Assembly: GCA_016204525.1 (NCBI GenBank)
Contig: JACQKO010000078.1
Coordinates: 1 to 25,412, forward strand
Origin: Candidatus Levyibacteriota bacterium
GTDB taxonomy: Bacteria; Patescibacteriota; Microgenomatia; Levybacterales; GWA1-39-11
Reading direction: 5' to 3'
DNA length: 25,412 nt
Part shown: positions 8,283 through 15,482 of the stretch, one piece after another
How the letters are laid out: every line of letters starts with the position of its first letter
Numbering within the stretch: position 1 is the stretch's first letter
Program-made: the position numbers and the translations under genes
Notes under the pieces: model-generated
The model's input: the letters and a program-made list of their open reading frames with translations, nothing else
The model's database searches: none
What the model was told of the DNA's origin: nothing

Positions 8283-8621
8283 ATGACTAATCATTTGTTT
8301 TCACTAAGGGTTCCTGGTGCTGATGGGCCAATAGACCTACAGGCTCCTCCCGGCATACCAACCGGTCCGGAGTTCACTATTGGCAGTATTGCATCTCTAG
8401 CTATACAGCTGGCGCTACTAATCGGCATTTTCCTCTCTTTAGGCTATCTAATCTATGGTGGGCTCTATTGGCAGCAGGCCTCAGGCGATAAACAAAAATG
8501 GGATAAAGCAAGAAGAATAATTGTTTATTCTATCTTTGGTCTTATAATTATGTCTTTGGCTCTTGTTATTGTAAATGTTATTGCAAGTGCCTTTGGCCTA
8601 AGAACAGCACTAAACCCATAA
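8283..8621 (+). CDS. Small T4SS-type pilin
   Basis: A 112-residue protein with a polar N-terminus, a transmembrane helix at about 37-58, a loop ASGDKQKWDKARR, and a second helix at about 75-98. The two-helix hairpin with a GDK...AR loop matches the VirB2/TrbC-like T4SS pilin module seen in its three neighbours. No classical signal peptide is visible, unlike the neighbour at 8820, so the first helix may serve as the export signal. It probably inserts in the membrane and is assembled by the VirB4/PrgI machinery encoded downstream. No Shine-Dalgarno is visible; the leader is a repeat hairpin (8167-8282). Confidence 0.75.
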   Translation: MTNHLFSLRVPGADGPIDLQAPPGIPTGPEFTIGSIASLAIQLALLIGIFLSLGYLIYGGLYWQQASGDKQKWDKARRIIVYSIFGLIIMSLALVIVNVIASAFGLRTALNP

Positions 8622-8650
8622 CCGGCGTAGATAATTGAAAATAGCTATAG

Positions 8651-8766
8651 GAGAATAGAAATTAGTAATGGAAAATGGAGAATAGAAAATAGTTAAACAA
8701 AAAACCAATTTCCAATTTCTAATATCTATTACCATTTTCTAATTTCTAAGAACTAATCTCTATTCT
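8651..8766. repeat. Degenerate AT-rich inverted repeat
   Basis: A 16-bp arm at 8651-8666 (GAGAATAGAAATTAGT) pairs with 8751-8766 with one mismatch. The DNA between consists of many near-repeats of AATAGAAATTAG and its complement, so most of the 198-bp intergenic gap can fold into one long stem. Confidence 0.65.
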
Positions 8767-8784
8767 CTAAGATTCTAACGGGGC

Positions 8785-8813
8785 TTGACAACTCATTATA
8801 AACATGCTCTAAT
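8785..8813 (+). promoter_or_regulatory. Promoter of the pilin gene at 8820
   Basis: TTGACA (8785-8790) and TCTAAT (8808-8813) have a 17-bp spacer. The predicted start is position 8820, the A of the start codon. Confidence 0.65.
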
Positions 8814-8819
8814 AAACTT

Positions 8820-9215
8820 ATGACGAAGATATTATCAAGCGCAATTGCTTTTATCTCTTATTCTGCGCTTGCATCCCCCGTTTTTGGCGCTATCGATGTC
8901 GGCGTTAAAACTCCTCCCGGCAGCTCTGTAGTCCCTCCTGACACAGGCGTTGGACAAATTGTAGGATTTTTGGTTGCTTTTATAATTGTCATTGCCTTCT
9001 TGGCTGCACTTCTATATATCGTAATTGGCGCTTTTCAATGGATTACATCAGGAGGAGACAAACAAAGGGTTGCTGATGCCAGAAACCATATTATTGCAGC
9101 TGTCATAGGTCTTATTATAATTGCCCTTTCATTTGTCATAATAAACGTTGTAATTCAAGCCTTGGGTCTTGGGAGCCTTACAAATCTTAAAATCCTCACC
9201 CTTCCCGAATTCTAA
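8820..9215 (+). CDS. T4SS-type pilin with signal peptide
   Basis: A 131-residue protein with a signal peptide (hydrophobic residues about 5-22, cleavage predicted after VFG or VFGA), a short Pro/Gly-rich linker, a transmembrane helix at about 47-71, a loop TSGGDKQRVADAR, and a second helix at about 88-110. The loop and hairpin match the other pilin modules in this cluster. Of the four, it is closest to a classical VirB2/TrbC layout, so it is a fair candidate for the major pilin. It has its own near-consensus promoter that predicts a leaderless transcript, so it may be expressed separately from the pilins on either side. Confidence 0.75.
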   Translation: MTKILSSAIAFISYSALASPVFGAIDVGVKTPPGSSVVPPDTGVGQIVGFLVAFIIVIAFLAALLYIVIGAFQWITSGGDKQRVADARNHIIAAVIGLIIIALSFVIINVVIQALGLGSLTNLKILTLPEF

Positions 9216-9232
9216 TAATCAAACCTTCTTTA

Positions 9233-9262
9233 TTGCTTTAGGGTCCCCCTGTTCTGTAAAAT
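9233..9262 (+). promoter_or_regulatory. Possible promoter of the pilin gene at 9269
   Basis: TAAAAT (9257-9262) is placed so that transcription would start on the A of the ATG at 9269. The -35 is weak (TTGCTT, 9233-9238, 18-bp spacer). Confidence 0.45.
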
Positions 9263-9268
9263 ATAACT

Positions 9269-9589
9269 ATGTTTGTTATTCAATTTAATGTCATTTCCGA
9301 TTGGGGAAGTTGCGTAAGTCCTGAGGGAGTTGCGACTCTTGATTGCCTTCCTGTTGTTATTCAGAATGTTATAAATGCTTTAATTGTAATTGCGGGGATC
9401 GTCGCAGTATTTATGATAGTTTGGGCAGGATATAAATTTGTCATGTCAGAAGGAGATTCTGAAAAAATCTCAAGTGCACGTAAAACTTTAATCTACGCAA
9501 TCGTAGGATTAATATTTATATTCCTTTCATTTGTTTTCCTCAATGTAGTTGCCGAATTCACCGGAGTCGAACAACTCGCCCCAAAATAA
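9269..9589 (+). CDS. Small T4SS-type pilin
   Basis: A 106-residue protein with two cysteines near the N-terminus (Cys15 and Cys26), a transmembrane helix at about 30-52, a loop MSEGDSEKISSAR, and a second helix at about 70-92. The loop keeps the Gly-Asp and Ala-Arg positions of the other pilin modules but has Ser in place of Lys after the Asp. No cleavable signal peptide is obvious. The two cysteines could form a disulfide in the exposed N-terminus. It is the last of four pilin-type genes before PrgI, and no Shine-Dalgarno precedes it. Confidence 0.72.
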   Translation: MFVIQFNVISDWGSCVSPEGVATLDCLPVVIQNVINALIVIAGIVAVFMIVWAGYKFVMSEGDSEKISSARKTLIYAIVGLIFIFLSFVFLNVVAEFTGVEQLAPK

Positions 9590-9711
9590 TGGATGCAGTT
9601 TTCACGATTTAGCTACAATTCGCTTCAATTCTGACATATTTTGATTGTCTTGCAATGAGATTTTTCACATAGTAACCTGTTTATACGGAAGAGTCTTAAT
9701 AACTAACAGAT

Positions 9712-9729
9712 CGACCTATTGGTCGTTTT
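9712..9729 (+). terminator. Weak terminator-like hairpin
   Basis: CGACC (9712-9716) pairs with GGTCG (9721-9725) across a 4-nt loop and is followed by TTTT. The stem is only 5 bp and the site is 18 bp before the PrgI start codon, so it might be an operator instead. Confidence 0.3.
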
Positions 9730-9746
9730 GATCTATCAACGATATT

Positions 9747-10697
9747 ATGGATAACCACCCAATCCCACAAGACGTCACTGGATTCAAATTTAAACTCATC
9801 GGAAGCATTACTGTAAAACAATTTCTATATTTGCTCGGTTTTGGAATTTTAACTACTGTCGCTTTTATTTTACCGGTAAACATACTTTTAAAAATTCCTA
9901 TGATGGTAGTTTTTACTCTCATTGGAATCTCTCTTGCTTTTGTACCAATAGAAGGGCGCCCGATGGACACTATGCTTATCAATTTTGCAAAGGCAATTCC
10001 TTCTGAAAATCGATACATTTACAGAAAAAGGGGCGTAACTCTTGCGTCATTTGAATTTTTTAAAACCCCAGTAAAAGCTATGCCTACGGAGGGGAAAAAT
10101 GTGGAGGCCAAGAAAACTCCACAGGATGAGAAAAAAGCAATATTGTTAAGTCGGCTTAGAAATTCTCCTTTTCGTCCAGACGAAGGGGAACTAAAGCGTC
10201 TTGCAAGTGTCAAGTCTTTCTTTGAAGAAAAGCCTAAGGTTTCCGTAACGGATGACTCCACCGCTGTCTCCCCCGCCAGGGCGGGGTCGCAGCCGGGATC
10301 CTTCGCTAACGCTCAGTCCGCCCTATCAATGCCAGAAAGGGCAAACCCCACTTTGAGGGGAGGCTTCCCAACTCTTCCTGATGTTCCCAACGTTGTCCTT
10401 GGAATTATAAAAGATCCAAGAGGTAAAACGTTACCAAACATACTGGTTGAGGTGGTTGATTCCAACGGAATTCCTGTCCGCGCCTTTAAGACTAACACCT
10501 TAGGGCAGTTTGCAGCCGCCACCCCGCTTCAAAACGGCACTTATAAAGTGTATTTTGAAGACCCCGGGAAAAATCACGAATTTGAGGCTATTGAAATTAC
10601 TCTGAACGACGAGATTTTCAGTCCGCTTGAGATCACATCAGTTGACGCTCGGGAGAAACTAAGACGCGAACTATTCGGCAATGTTGCGACGGCATAA
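9747..10697 (+). CDS. PrgI/VirB3-like protein with an added C-terminal beta-sandwich-like domain
   Basis: Of 316 residues, about the first 100 resemble PrgI family proteins of Gram-positive and CPR T4SS (VirB3-equivalent): an amphipathic start with the DVTGFKFKLIGSITVKQ motif, helices at about 25-45 and 48-66, then VPIEGRPMD. A long low-complexity linker follows, including a GC-rich palindrome insertion at residues about 173-195. Residues about 213-300 look like a carboxypeptidase-regulatory or Cna-B type beta-sandwich (GIIKDPRGKTLPNILVEVVD, then FKTNTLGQF). Ordinary PrgI proteins are about 100-130 residues, so this is an extended form. It sits directly before the TraC-like and VirB4 genes, as PrgI does in conjugative loci. 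The C-terminal fold is inferred from sequence pattern only. Confidence 0.75.
   Translation: MDNHPIPQDVTGFKFKLIGSITVKQFLYLLGFGILTTVAFILPVNILLKIPMMVVFTLIGISLAFVPIEGRPMDTMLINFAKAIPSENRYIYRKRGVTLASFEFFKTPVKAMPTEGKNVEAKKTPQDEKKAILLSRLRNSPFRPDEGELKRLASVKSFFEEKPKVSVTDDSTAVSPARAGSQPGSFANAQSALSMPERANPTLRGGFPTLPDVPNVVLGIIKDPRGKTLPNILVEVVDSNGIPVRAFKTNTLGQFAAATPLQNGTYKVYFEDPGKNHEFEAIEITLNDEIFSPLEITSVDAREKLRRELFGNVATA
10271..10286. repeat. GC-rich perfect palindrome inside the PrgI-like gene
   Basis: CCCCGCC-AG-GGCGGGG is a 7-bp stem with a 2-nt loop, in a locally GC-rich stretch (about 10267-10373) that also holds an ACCCC/GGGGA inverted pair. It lies in frame in the linker and looks like an inserted palindromic repeat element. 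Confidence 0.6.
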
Positions 10698-10700
10698 GCT

Positions 10701-10773
10701 AGATTCACGCAGATTAATAGCAGATTGCCACGGATCCGCGAAAATCAGCTAAAAATCCGGGGTAATCAAAAAT
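10701..10773 (+). repeat. 73-bp leader repeat, copy 1
   Basis: This aligns without gaps to 11411-11483, with 65 of 73 positions identical by eye. It ends at the base before the start codon of the TraC-like gene. It holds GAT(T/C) motifs spaced 10-11 bp apart and an imperfect stem (10728-10736 with 10754-10762, 7 of 9 pairs). Confidence 0.85.
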
Positions 10774-11412
10774 ATGACGAAAAAGATTCACTCAAGTACT
10801 CAAGACTTTACTGAGATTGTTGATATCTCAGACGATATTGTCTTTTTAAAAGGCGGGAACGCCTGCATGATAATGGAGGTCTCCTCAGTCAATTTCTTCC
10901 TTCTCTCACAAGATGAACAAAACGCGAGAATCTACGGATACATGTCTCTTCTTAATTCTCTTTCATCTTCTGTTCAAATTTTAATTGTCTCAAGGCGTGT
11001 GGATCTTGGCAGCTATATAAAACTGATTGAAGAGAAAATATCAAACATTCAAAACCAAAAAATCCGCGAACAATTAACCCTGTATAGAGACTTTATAAAA
11101 GATCTTATTAAAGGTGAAGGACTTTTAGACAAAAAAAACTACATTGTAATTCCTTTTTCCCAGCTTGAGCTGGGAGTAGCAACAACGGTAAAAACCCAAA
11201 GACCGGATAAAAAAAATTTACAATTAAGCGAGAGGGTGAAGACAGGGCTTCTCTCAAAAAGAAATAACATTGCAACGCAAGTTGAAAGAATGGGGCTTAT
11301 TGCCCGACCATTAAGCACAAATGAACTTATAAAGCTTTATTATGAATTGTTTAACCAAGAGTTCATTACGCTAGACTTTGATTCGAGCGATATTAAAAAC
11401 GTCATATTGTAG
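10774..11412 (+). CDS. TraC-like T4SS protein
   Basis: A 212-residue protein with no signal peptide and no transmembrane helix. It resembles the TraC-like or VirB4-N-terminal module: an early beta-rich portion (EIVDISDDIVFLKGGNACMI), then helical segments with VQILIVSRRVDLGSY, and a C-terminal NELIKLYYELFNQE. In CPR and Gram-positive conjugation loci, a small protein of this type is commonly encoded just before VirB4. It has no P-loop. It probably binds the inner-membrane complex together with VirB4. The start at 10774 is supported by the leader repeat, because the homologous ATG in the second copy starts VirB4. The stop codon overlaps the beginning of the second repeat copy. Confidence 0.65.
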   Translation: MTKKIHSSTQDFTEIVDISDDIVFLKGGNACMIMEVSSVNFFLLSQDEQNARIYGYMSLLNSLSSSVQILIVSRRVDLGSYIKLIEEKISNIQNQKIREQLTLYRDFIKDLIKGEGLLDKKNYIVIPFSQLELGVATTVKTQRPDKKNLQLSERVKTGLLSKRNNIATQVERMGLIARPLSTNELIKLYYELFNQEFITLDFDSSDIKNVIL

Positions 11413-11483
11413 ATTTACGCGGATTTATAGCAGATTACCACGGATCCGCGAAAATCAGCTAAAGATCCGTGGCAATCAAAAAA
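11411..11483 (+). repeat. 73-bp leader repeat, copy 2
   Basis: The second copy starts inside the upstream stop codon and ends at the base before the VirB4 ATG. It forms a perfect 9-bp stem, CCACGGATC (11438-11446) with GATCCGTGG (11464-11472), with a further GATT/AATC pair outside it. GAT(T/C) motifs recur every 10-11 bp. Confidence 0.85.
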
Positions 11484-13643
11484 ATGTTTGACTTAGGAAA
11501 ACCAAAACAAAAAATAAACGCTTCTGAACAACCACAGCTTATACAAGAGGCGGGTTTTGAAGCAGGCGCTTTTCAAATTCTTCCCCATGTGCAAAACAAG
11601 AAAACTGCCGTCCAGAAAGTATCTGCCCAAAAACACGCTCCCTCGCAAGCATATAATGCTCTAAAAACTGGATCCGTTTCAGTTGTAGATATCATATCTC
11701 CCTCATCAGTTGAAGTAGATTTTAAAAACATAAGGGTTGGCGACAAATTCTTCAGAACGTTTTTTGTCGTGGATTATCCGCGTCAAGTCTCCCCAAACTG
11801 GTTATCAATTCTCATTGACTATAAAGAGACTATGAACATGTCAATGTTCATTTATCCTGTTGAGAGCAAGGACGTTTTAGGAAACTTGCGAAGAAAAATT
11901 TCCGAAATGGAGGCAACTCTTGAGTCGGACGCAGAACAAGGCCTTGAACCGGACCCCAAAATTCAGGCAGCCCTTGAGGATGCGATTGGACTACGAGAAG
12001 AATTGGCTCGCGGTCTTGAGCGCTTTTTCCAATTTGGCCTTTATATAACTCTTGCAGCCGACTCTGTTGCCGAATTAGACATAAAAACCAAAGAAATTCA
12101 ATCCTTGCTTTCCTCAAATCTTTTAATTGTTAAGCCAGCAACTCTTCAGATGGAAGATGGATTCAGGACCACTCTTCCAACGGGCGTTGACAAACTCTTT
12201 ATAACCCGCAATATGGACACAACATCTCTTGCCTCAACTTTCCCGTTTACGTCTTACGAGATTTCTCATCCAAACGGAATTCTTTATGGTGTCAATACCA
12301 TAAATAATTCGCTTGCGATTATTGACCGGTTTTCTTTTGAAAACGCAAATGAGGTCGTCTTTGGAAAATCAGGTGCAGGAAAATCGTTTTTAGTGAAGCT
12401 TGAGGTTTTGCGGCAAATGATGTTTGACGCAGAAATTTTAATAATAGACCCTGAAGATGAGTACAGAATTTTATGTCACGCGTTGGACGGGGAATATATA
12501 AACTTCTCAAAGAGTTCCGAGGTAAAAATAAATCCTTTTGCGCTTCTACAAGAAGACATGACTGATGCGCAACTTGGTATAAAAATATTGTCTTTGCATG
12601 GGCTTCTCAAAACTATGCTTGGGGACATGTCGCCTACTCAAGAAGCAATTTTGGATCGAGCAATTGTTCTTTGCTTCAAACAAAAAGGCATAACACCTGA
12701 TCCAACCTCTTTCAAAAATGAGCCGCCTATTCTTGAAGACTTATACAAAACTCTTCTTAATATGGAGGAGCCGGAGGCAAAAGATTTATCCTTTCGTCTT
12801 GAGAAGTATGTAAAAGGGGGGTTCTCAGGCCTTTTTAATCAGCAAACAAATTATGACATTAAAAACCAGCTGACTGTCTTTTCCCTTAAACAGCTTGAAG
12901 ACGTATTGCGTCCAATTGCCATGCACGTAGTTTTGGACTTTATTTGGAATAGAGTCAGGACCAAACTCAAAAAAAGAATTTTGGTGGTGGACGAGGCATG
13001 GTATTTGATGAAACATCCTGACTCTGCATCATTTTTGCAAGGAATTGCCAAGCGCGCAAGAAAATATTTCCTCGGTGTCACAACGCTTACGCAAGATATC
13101 GAGGATTTCCTTTCAAGCGATTATGGAAAATCTATTCTATCAAACTCATCTGTGCAAATTCTTTTGAAACAGAATTCATCAGAAGTTGAAACGTTAGCAA
13201 AAACACTATTTTTATCTGAAGGCGAAAAACAATTTTTAGTAACGGCCCAAGTTGGGGAAGGTCTTCTTTTTGCGGGACAAAACCATGTTACTGCGCAATT
13301 TGTAGCATCTCAGTATGAGTATGACCTTATTACATCGAAACCTCAAGACATTCTTGCCCGTGAGGACGAGATGGCTCAGCCCGCCCCCGCCGAACCTGAA
13401 CAAACACAAACCATCCCGCAAGCTCCTGTTACTCCTCAATCAGAGCCGCCGCCCATCAAAAATCCTGATCCCGATCAAGGCATCACCGTGGTCGCAGATT
13501 CGAATCCTGCTCCTGTCCAAGCATCTTCCGGGGTAGACCCCTTATTCGGACCCCCCACTGCATCAATGCCGCCTCCTGCTTCGCAAAATCCTGCGCGTCC
13601 GCAAACACCAACCGGCGGAGACCCTGTGAATTCAAATGGATAA
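11484..13643 (+). CDS. virB4: VirB4-family T4SS ATPase
   Basis: A 719-residue protein counted from the ATG at 11484. An upstream in-frame GTG at 11469 lies inside the leader repeat and is not conserved in the other copy, so I reject it. Residues about 75-270 are the VirB4 N-terminal region. Residues about 285-620 are the ATPase, with Walker A FGKSGAGKS at 293-301, Walker B LIIDPEDEY near 319-327, and a second acidic strand LVVDEAWYLM at about 500-509. Residues about 640-719 are a proline-rich, probably disordered tail. VirB4 powers pilus assembly and substrate transfer at the cytoplasmic face. The gene overlaps the lytic transglycosylase gene by 8 nt, indicating translational coupling. Confidence 0.9.
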   Translation: MFDLGKPKQKINASEQPQLIQEAGFEAGAFQILPHVQNKKTAVQKVSAQKHAPSQAYNALKTGSVSVVDIISPSSVEVDFKNIRVGDKFFRTFFVVDYPRQVSPNWLSILIDYKETMNMSMFIYPVESKDVLGNLRRKISEMEATLESDAEQGLEPDPKIQAALEDAIGLREELARGLERFFQFGLYITLAADSVAELDIKTKEIQSLLSSNLLIVKPATLQMEDGFRTTLPTGVDKLFITRNMDTTSLASTFPFTSYEISHPNGILYGVNTINNSLAIIDRFSFENANEVVFGKSGAGKSFLVKLEVLRQMMFDAEILIIDPEDEYRILCHALDGEYINFSKSSEVKINPFALLQEDMTDAQLGIKILSLHGLLKTMLGDMSPTQEAILDRAIVLCFKQKGITPDPTSFKNEPPILEDLYKTLLNMEEPEAKDLSFRLEKYVKGGFSGLFNQQTNYDIKNQLTVFSLKQLEDVLRPIAMHVVLDFIWNRVRTKLKKRILVVDEAWYLMKHPDSASFLQGIAKRARKYFLGVTTLTQDIEDFLSSDYGKSILSNSSVQILLKQNSSEVETLAKTLFLSEGEKQFLVTAQVGEGLLFAGQNHVTAQFVASQYEYDLITSKPQDILAREDEMAQPAPAEPEQTQTIPQAPVTPQSEPPPIKNPDPDQGITVVADSNPAPVQASSGVDPLFGPPTASMPPPASQNPARPQTPTGGDPVNSNG

Positions 13644-14967
13644 CCAGAATCAACAAGGAGAAAAAAGAAGAGGAGCAGTTGATTACATCAATTCATTAAG
13701 AAGTATTAACGTCACGCTTAGAACTGTTGGGCAGATTGTCACAAAACCTTTCCCTTGGGTATGGATCGTAGTAATTATAATATTGCTTATAGTTTTATTT
13801 CAGCTCTTTTTTGGGGGAGGAACCGGACTATCTTTTGACCTAGACGACTCCCAAGACTCAAATCTCCCCGGCAGCCCCGGCACAGGGAGTATTGCATCCT
13901 GTACTTTTTATAGAGGGGGAGATTTTATTCCGGGAGTTCAAATGGGAAACCTTGAGATGGCGCAGTTTGTAAATTCCGTTTCAGCCCAGGTTGGTGTACC
14001 GGCTGCCGTTGTTGCGGGCATAATGAGAATTGAATCAGGAGGAAGATTTGCACAAGCCGACCCCTCTTATTTTGCGTCTGACTATGATGCTGTTTCAAGC
14101 GGTGTGGCTTATGGGCTAATGCAATTTACTCCTGGCACATTTATAAGGACTTTCCAAGTAAATTCGGCAGAGCTGAACAGTATTTTTGGAAAAACTGATG
14201 TGAGATCGGAAATAGATCCTCAAAACAACATGTATTCAGACAGCTATTTAAGAATTTACAGCATAAGAGACTCAATTATTGCCGCGACCTTTAAGGTGAA
14301 AAATGACAAGCAGGACATAAACGGTGATGGACCGTGGGACCAAAATACGATTTATGAGATCGCAAGGCGTTATTACGGATGTCTTCTTTACCCAAGCTGC
14401 TCAAGTGGTCCATATAGCTACGGGGAGGATGTGTGGAACAGTGTTCGGTATTGTAGACCATCTACTGGAGGGCCATTGGCAGCAACCGATTGTCCTATCG
14501 ACAATGGAGTTATAACATGTGGAAGCTTGTTTACTCCTATTAATGGGCCCTTAGGTCTCTGCGCTCATTGCGGAATTGGTTACAATGCGCCATGTAACTT
14601 CCTGGGCACAAGGTATGCAATTGATATTGAGGGGGTAGATTTTACCGATGTAAAACTCCCCAAAATTAACAATAATATCATCAGATGGATTTTCTCCTAT
14701 CAGGCGTCAAGGGGCCCAAATGAAGCAATTTTTGGGTATGCGGGAGAGGATCCCAATACGGCGGGTAGATACTACCTTCAACTTCATCATGTAGCCCCAG
14801 GAAGTCAAAAAACCGGGACTGCTTATTCGGGAGATATTGGTGCTAAAATATGTGGGAATGGTTGCGCTAAGGGCCATGTTCATGTACAACTTGGGACAGG
14901 GGCTACAAGCGCGAATACAACAACGTGGGCTGACGCAGCGCAGTTTTTCTGCAGGGCACAAATATGA
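13636..14967 (+). CDS. VirB1-like lytic transglycosylase with an M23-like C-terminal domain
   Basis: A 443-residue membrane-anchored cell wall hydrolase: a cytoplasmic N-terminus, one transmembrane helix at about 41-59, a Gly/Ser/Asp linker, then an SLT domain at about 105-255 with catalytic Glu133 in GIMRIESGG and the AYGLMQFTPGTF motif at 158-169. Residues about 300-443 resemble an M23 endopeptidase: GTRYAIDI, LQLHHV, and a terminal HVHVQL with His414 and His416. The usual HxxxD zinc motif has Arg in place of its His, so metallopeptidase activity may be lost or the fold may be a divergent relative. The domain is cysteine-rich, as expected outside the cell. It overlaps VirB4 upstream by 8 nt and the next gene by ATGA, so the three are co-translated. 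Confidence 0.82.
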   Translation: MDNQNQQGEKRRGAVDYINSLRSINVTLRTVGQIVTKPFPWVWIVVIIILLIVLFQLFFGGGTGLSFDLDDSQDSNLPGSPGTGSIASCTFYRGGDFIPGVQMGNLEMAQFVNSVSAQVGVPAAVVAGIMRIESGGRFAQADPSYFASDYDAVSSGVAYGLMQFTPGTFIRTFQVNSAELNSIFGKTDVRSEIDPQNNMYSDSYLRIYSIRDSIIAATFKVKNDKQDINGDGPWDQNTIYEIARRYYGCLLYPSCSSGPYSYGEDVWNSVRYCRPSTGGPLAATDCPIDNGVITCGSLFTPINGPLGLCAHCGIGYNAPCNFLGTRYAIDIEGVDFTDVKLPKINNNIIRWIFSYQASRGPNEAIFGYAGEDPNTAGRYYLQLHHVAPGSQKTGTAYSGDIGAKICGNGCAKGHVHVQLGTGATSANTTTWADAAQFFCRAQI

Positions 14968-15482
14968 AAAACTTTATTATTAAAAGAAAAGTTTTATTTT
15001 TTCTTGCCGTCATATTTGTTATAGTGCCCGCCTCGCTCTTCCTCCTCTCCATATTATTCCCCAAAGAGCCGGTATCAATAAAACCAGCCCCGGAAATCAC
15101 TATTACTCCCTTTCCAACAGATGAAGAAACTCGTCAGCCCATCACCCCAGTGCATATAGAAAGTGTTTTCCCAGAAGAAAACCTAAAAGAAAGTTTTTTC
15201 CCTATTCAGCAAATTGAACTAACACTTTCAAAAACAATAGATCCGGCAAACGTGGTGGTAATGTCAGAACCTAAGGTTGTTATAAAAATTGGGTTTAGAC
15301 CAAATAATCCAACTGTGTTAATTATTTCTCCTGATCCTGTATGGGAAAGTGGAATTACAACAATTAGGGTTGCGAGGCTTTCAAATGGAGGTAAAATTTT
15401 ATTCGAAAAGGATTTTGTTTATAAAATAAACACAAAATTTCCCGAAGCACCCCCTCTTGGCTCTCCCGAATATGACGAATAA
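14964..15482 (+). CDS. Membrane-anchored Ig-like protein
   Basis: A 172-residue protein with one N-terminal transmembrane helix or uncleaved signal (about residues 10-30), a Pro/Thr/Glu-rich spacer, then a domain at about 60-160 with alternating hydrophobic strands and the sequence IELTLSKTIDPANVVV, which resembles bacterial Ig-like (SbsA/Big_5) domains. The start overlaps the transglycosylase stop by four bases (ATGA), so it is the last gene of the VirB4 operon. An exported structural or wall-binding role is likely; a VirB8-like role is possible on position and topology but has no sequence support. Its stop codon abuts the dnaN stop with no gap. Confidence 0.6.
   Translation: MKNFIIKRKVLFFLAVIFVIVPASLFLLSILFPKEPVSIKPAPEITITPFPTDEETRQPITPVHIESVFPEENLKESFFPIQQIELTLSKTIDPANVVVMSEPKVVIKIGFRPNNPTVLIISPDPVWESGITTIRVARLSNGGKILFEKDFVYKINTKFPEAPPLGSPEYDE

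Noticed and set aside
8622..8819. Possible CRISPR-like or tandem repeat array between pilin genes
   Set aside because: The repeats are degenerate and inverted, without regular spacers or a constant unit, so this is a palindromic element and not a CRISPR.
9590..9746. Possible small gene or RNA before PrgI
   Set aside because: No frame with a plausible start and no structure beyond a 5-bp hairpin near 9712-9725.
11469..11483. GTG start for VirB4
   Set aside because: It lies within the 73-bp leader repeat; the other copy has no GTG there, while both copies are followed at the same place by an ATG.
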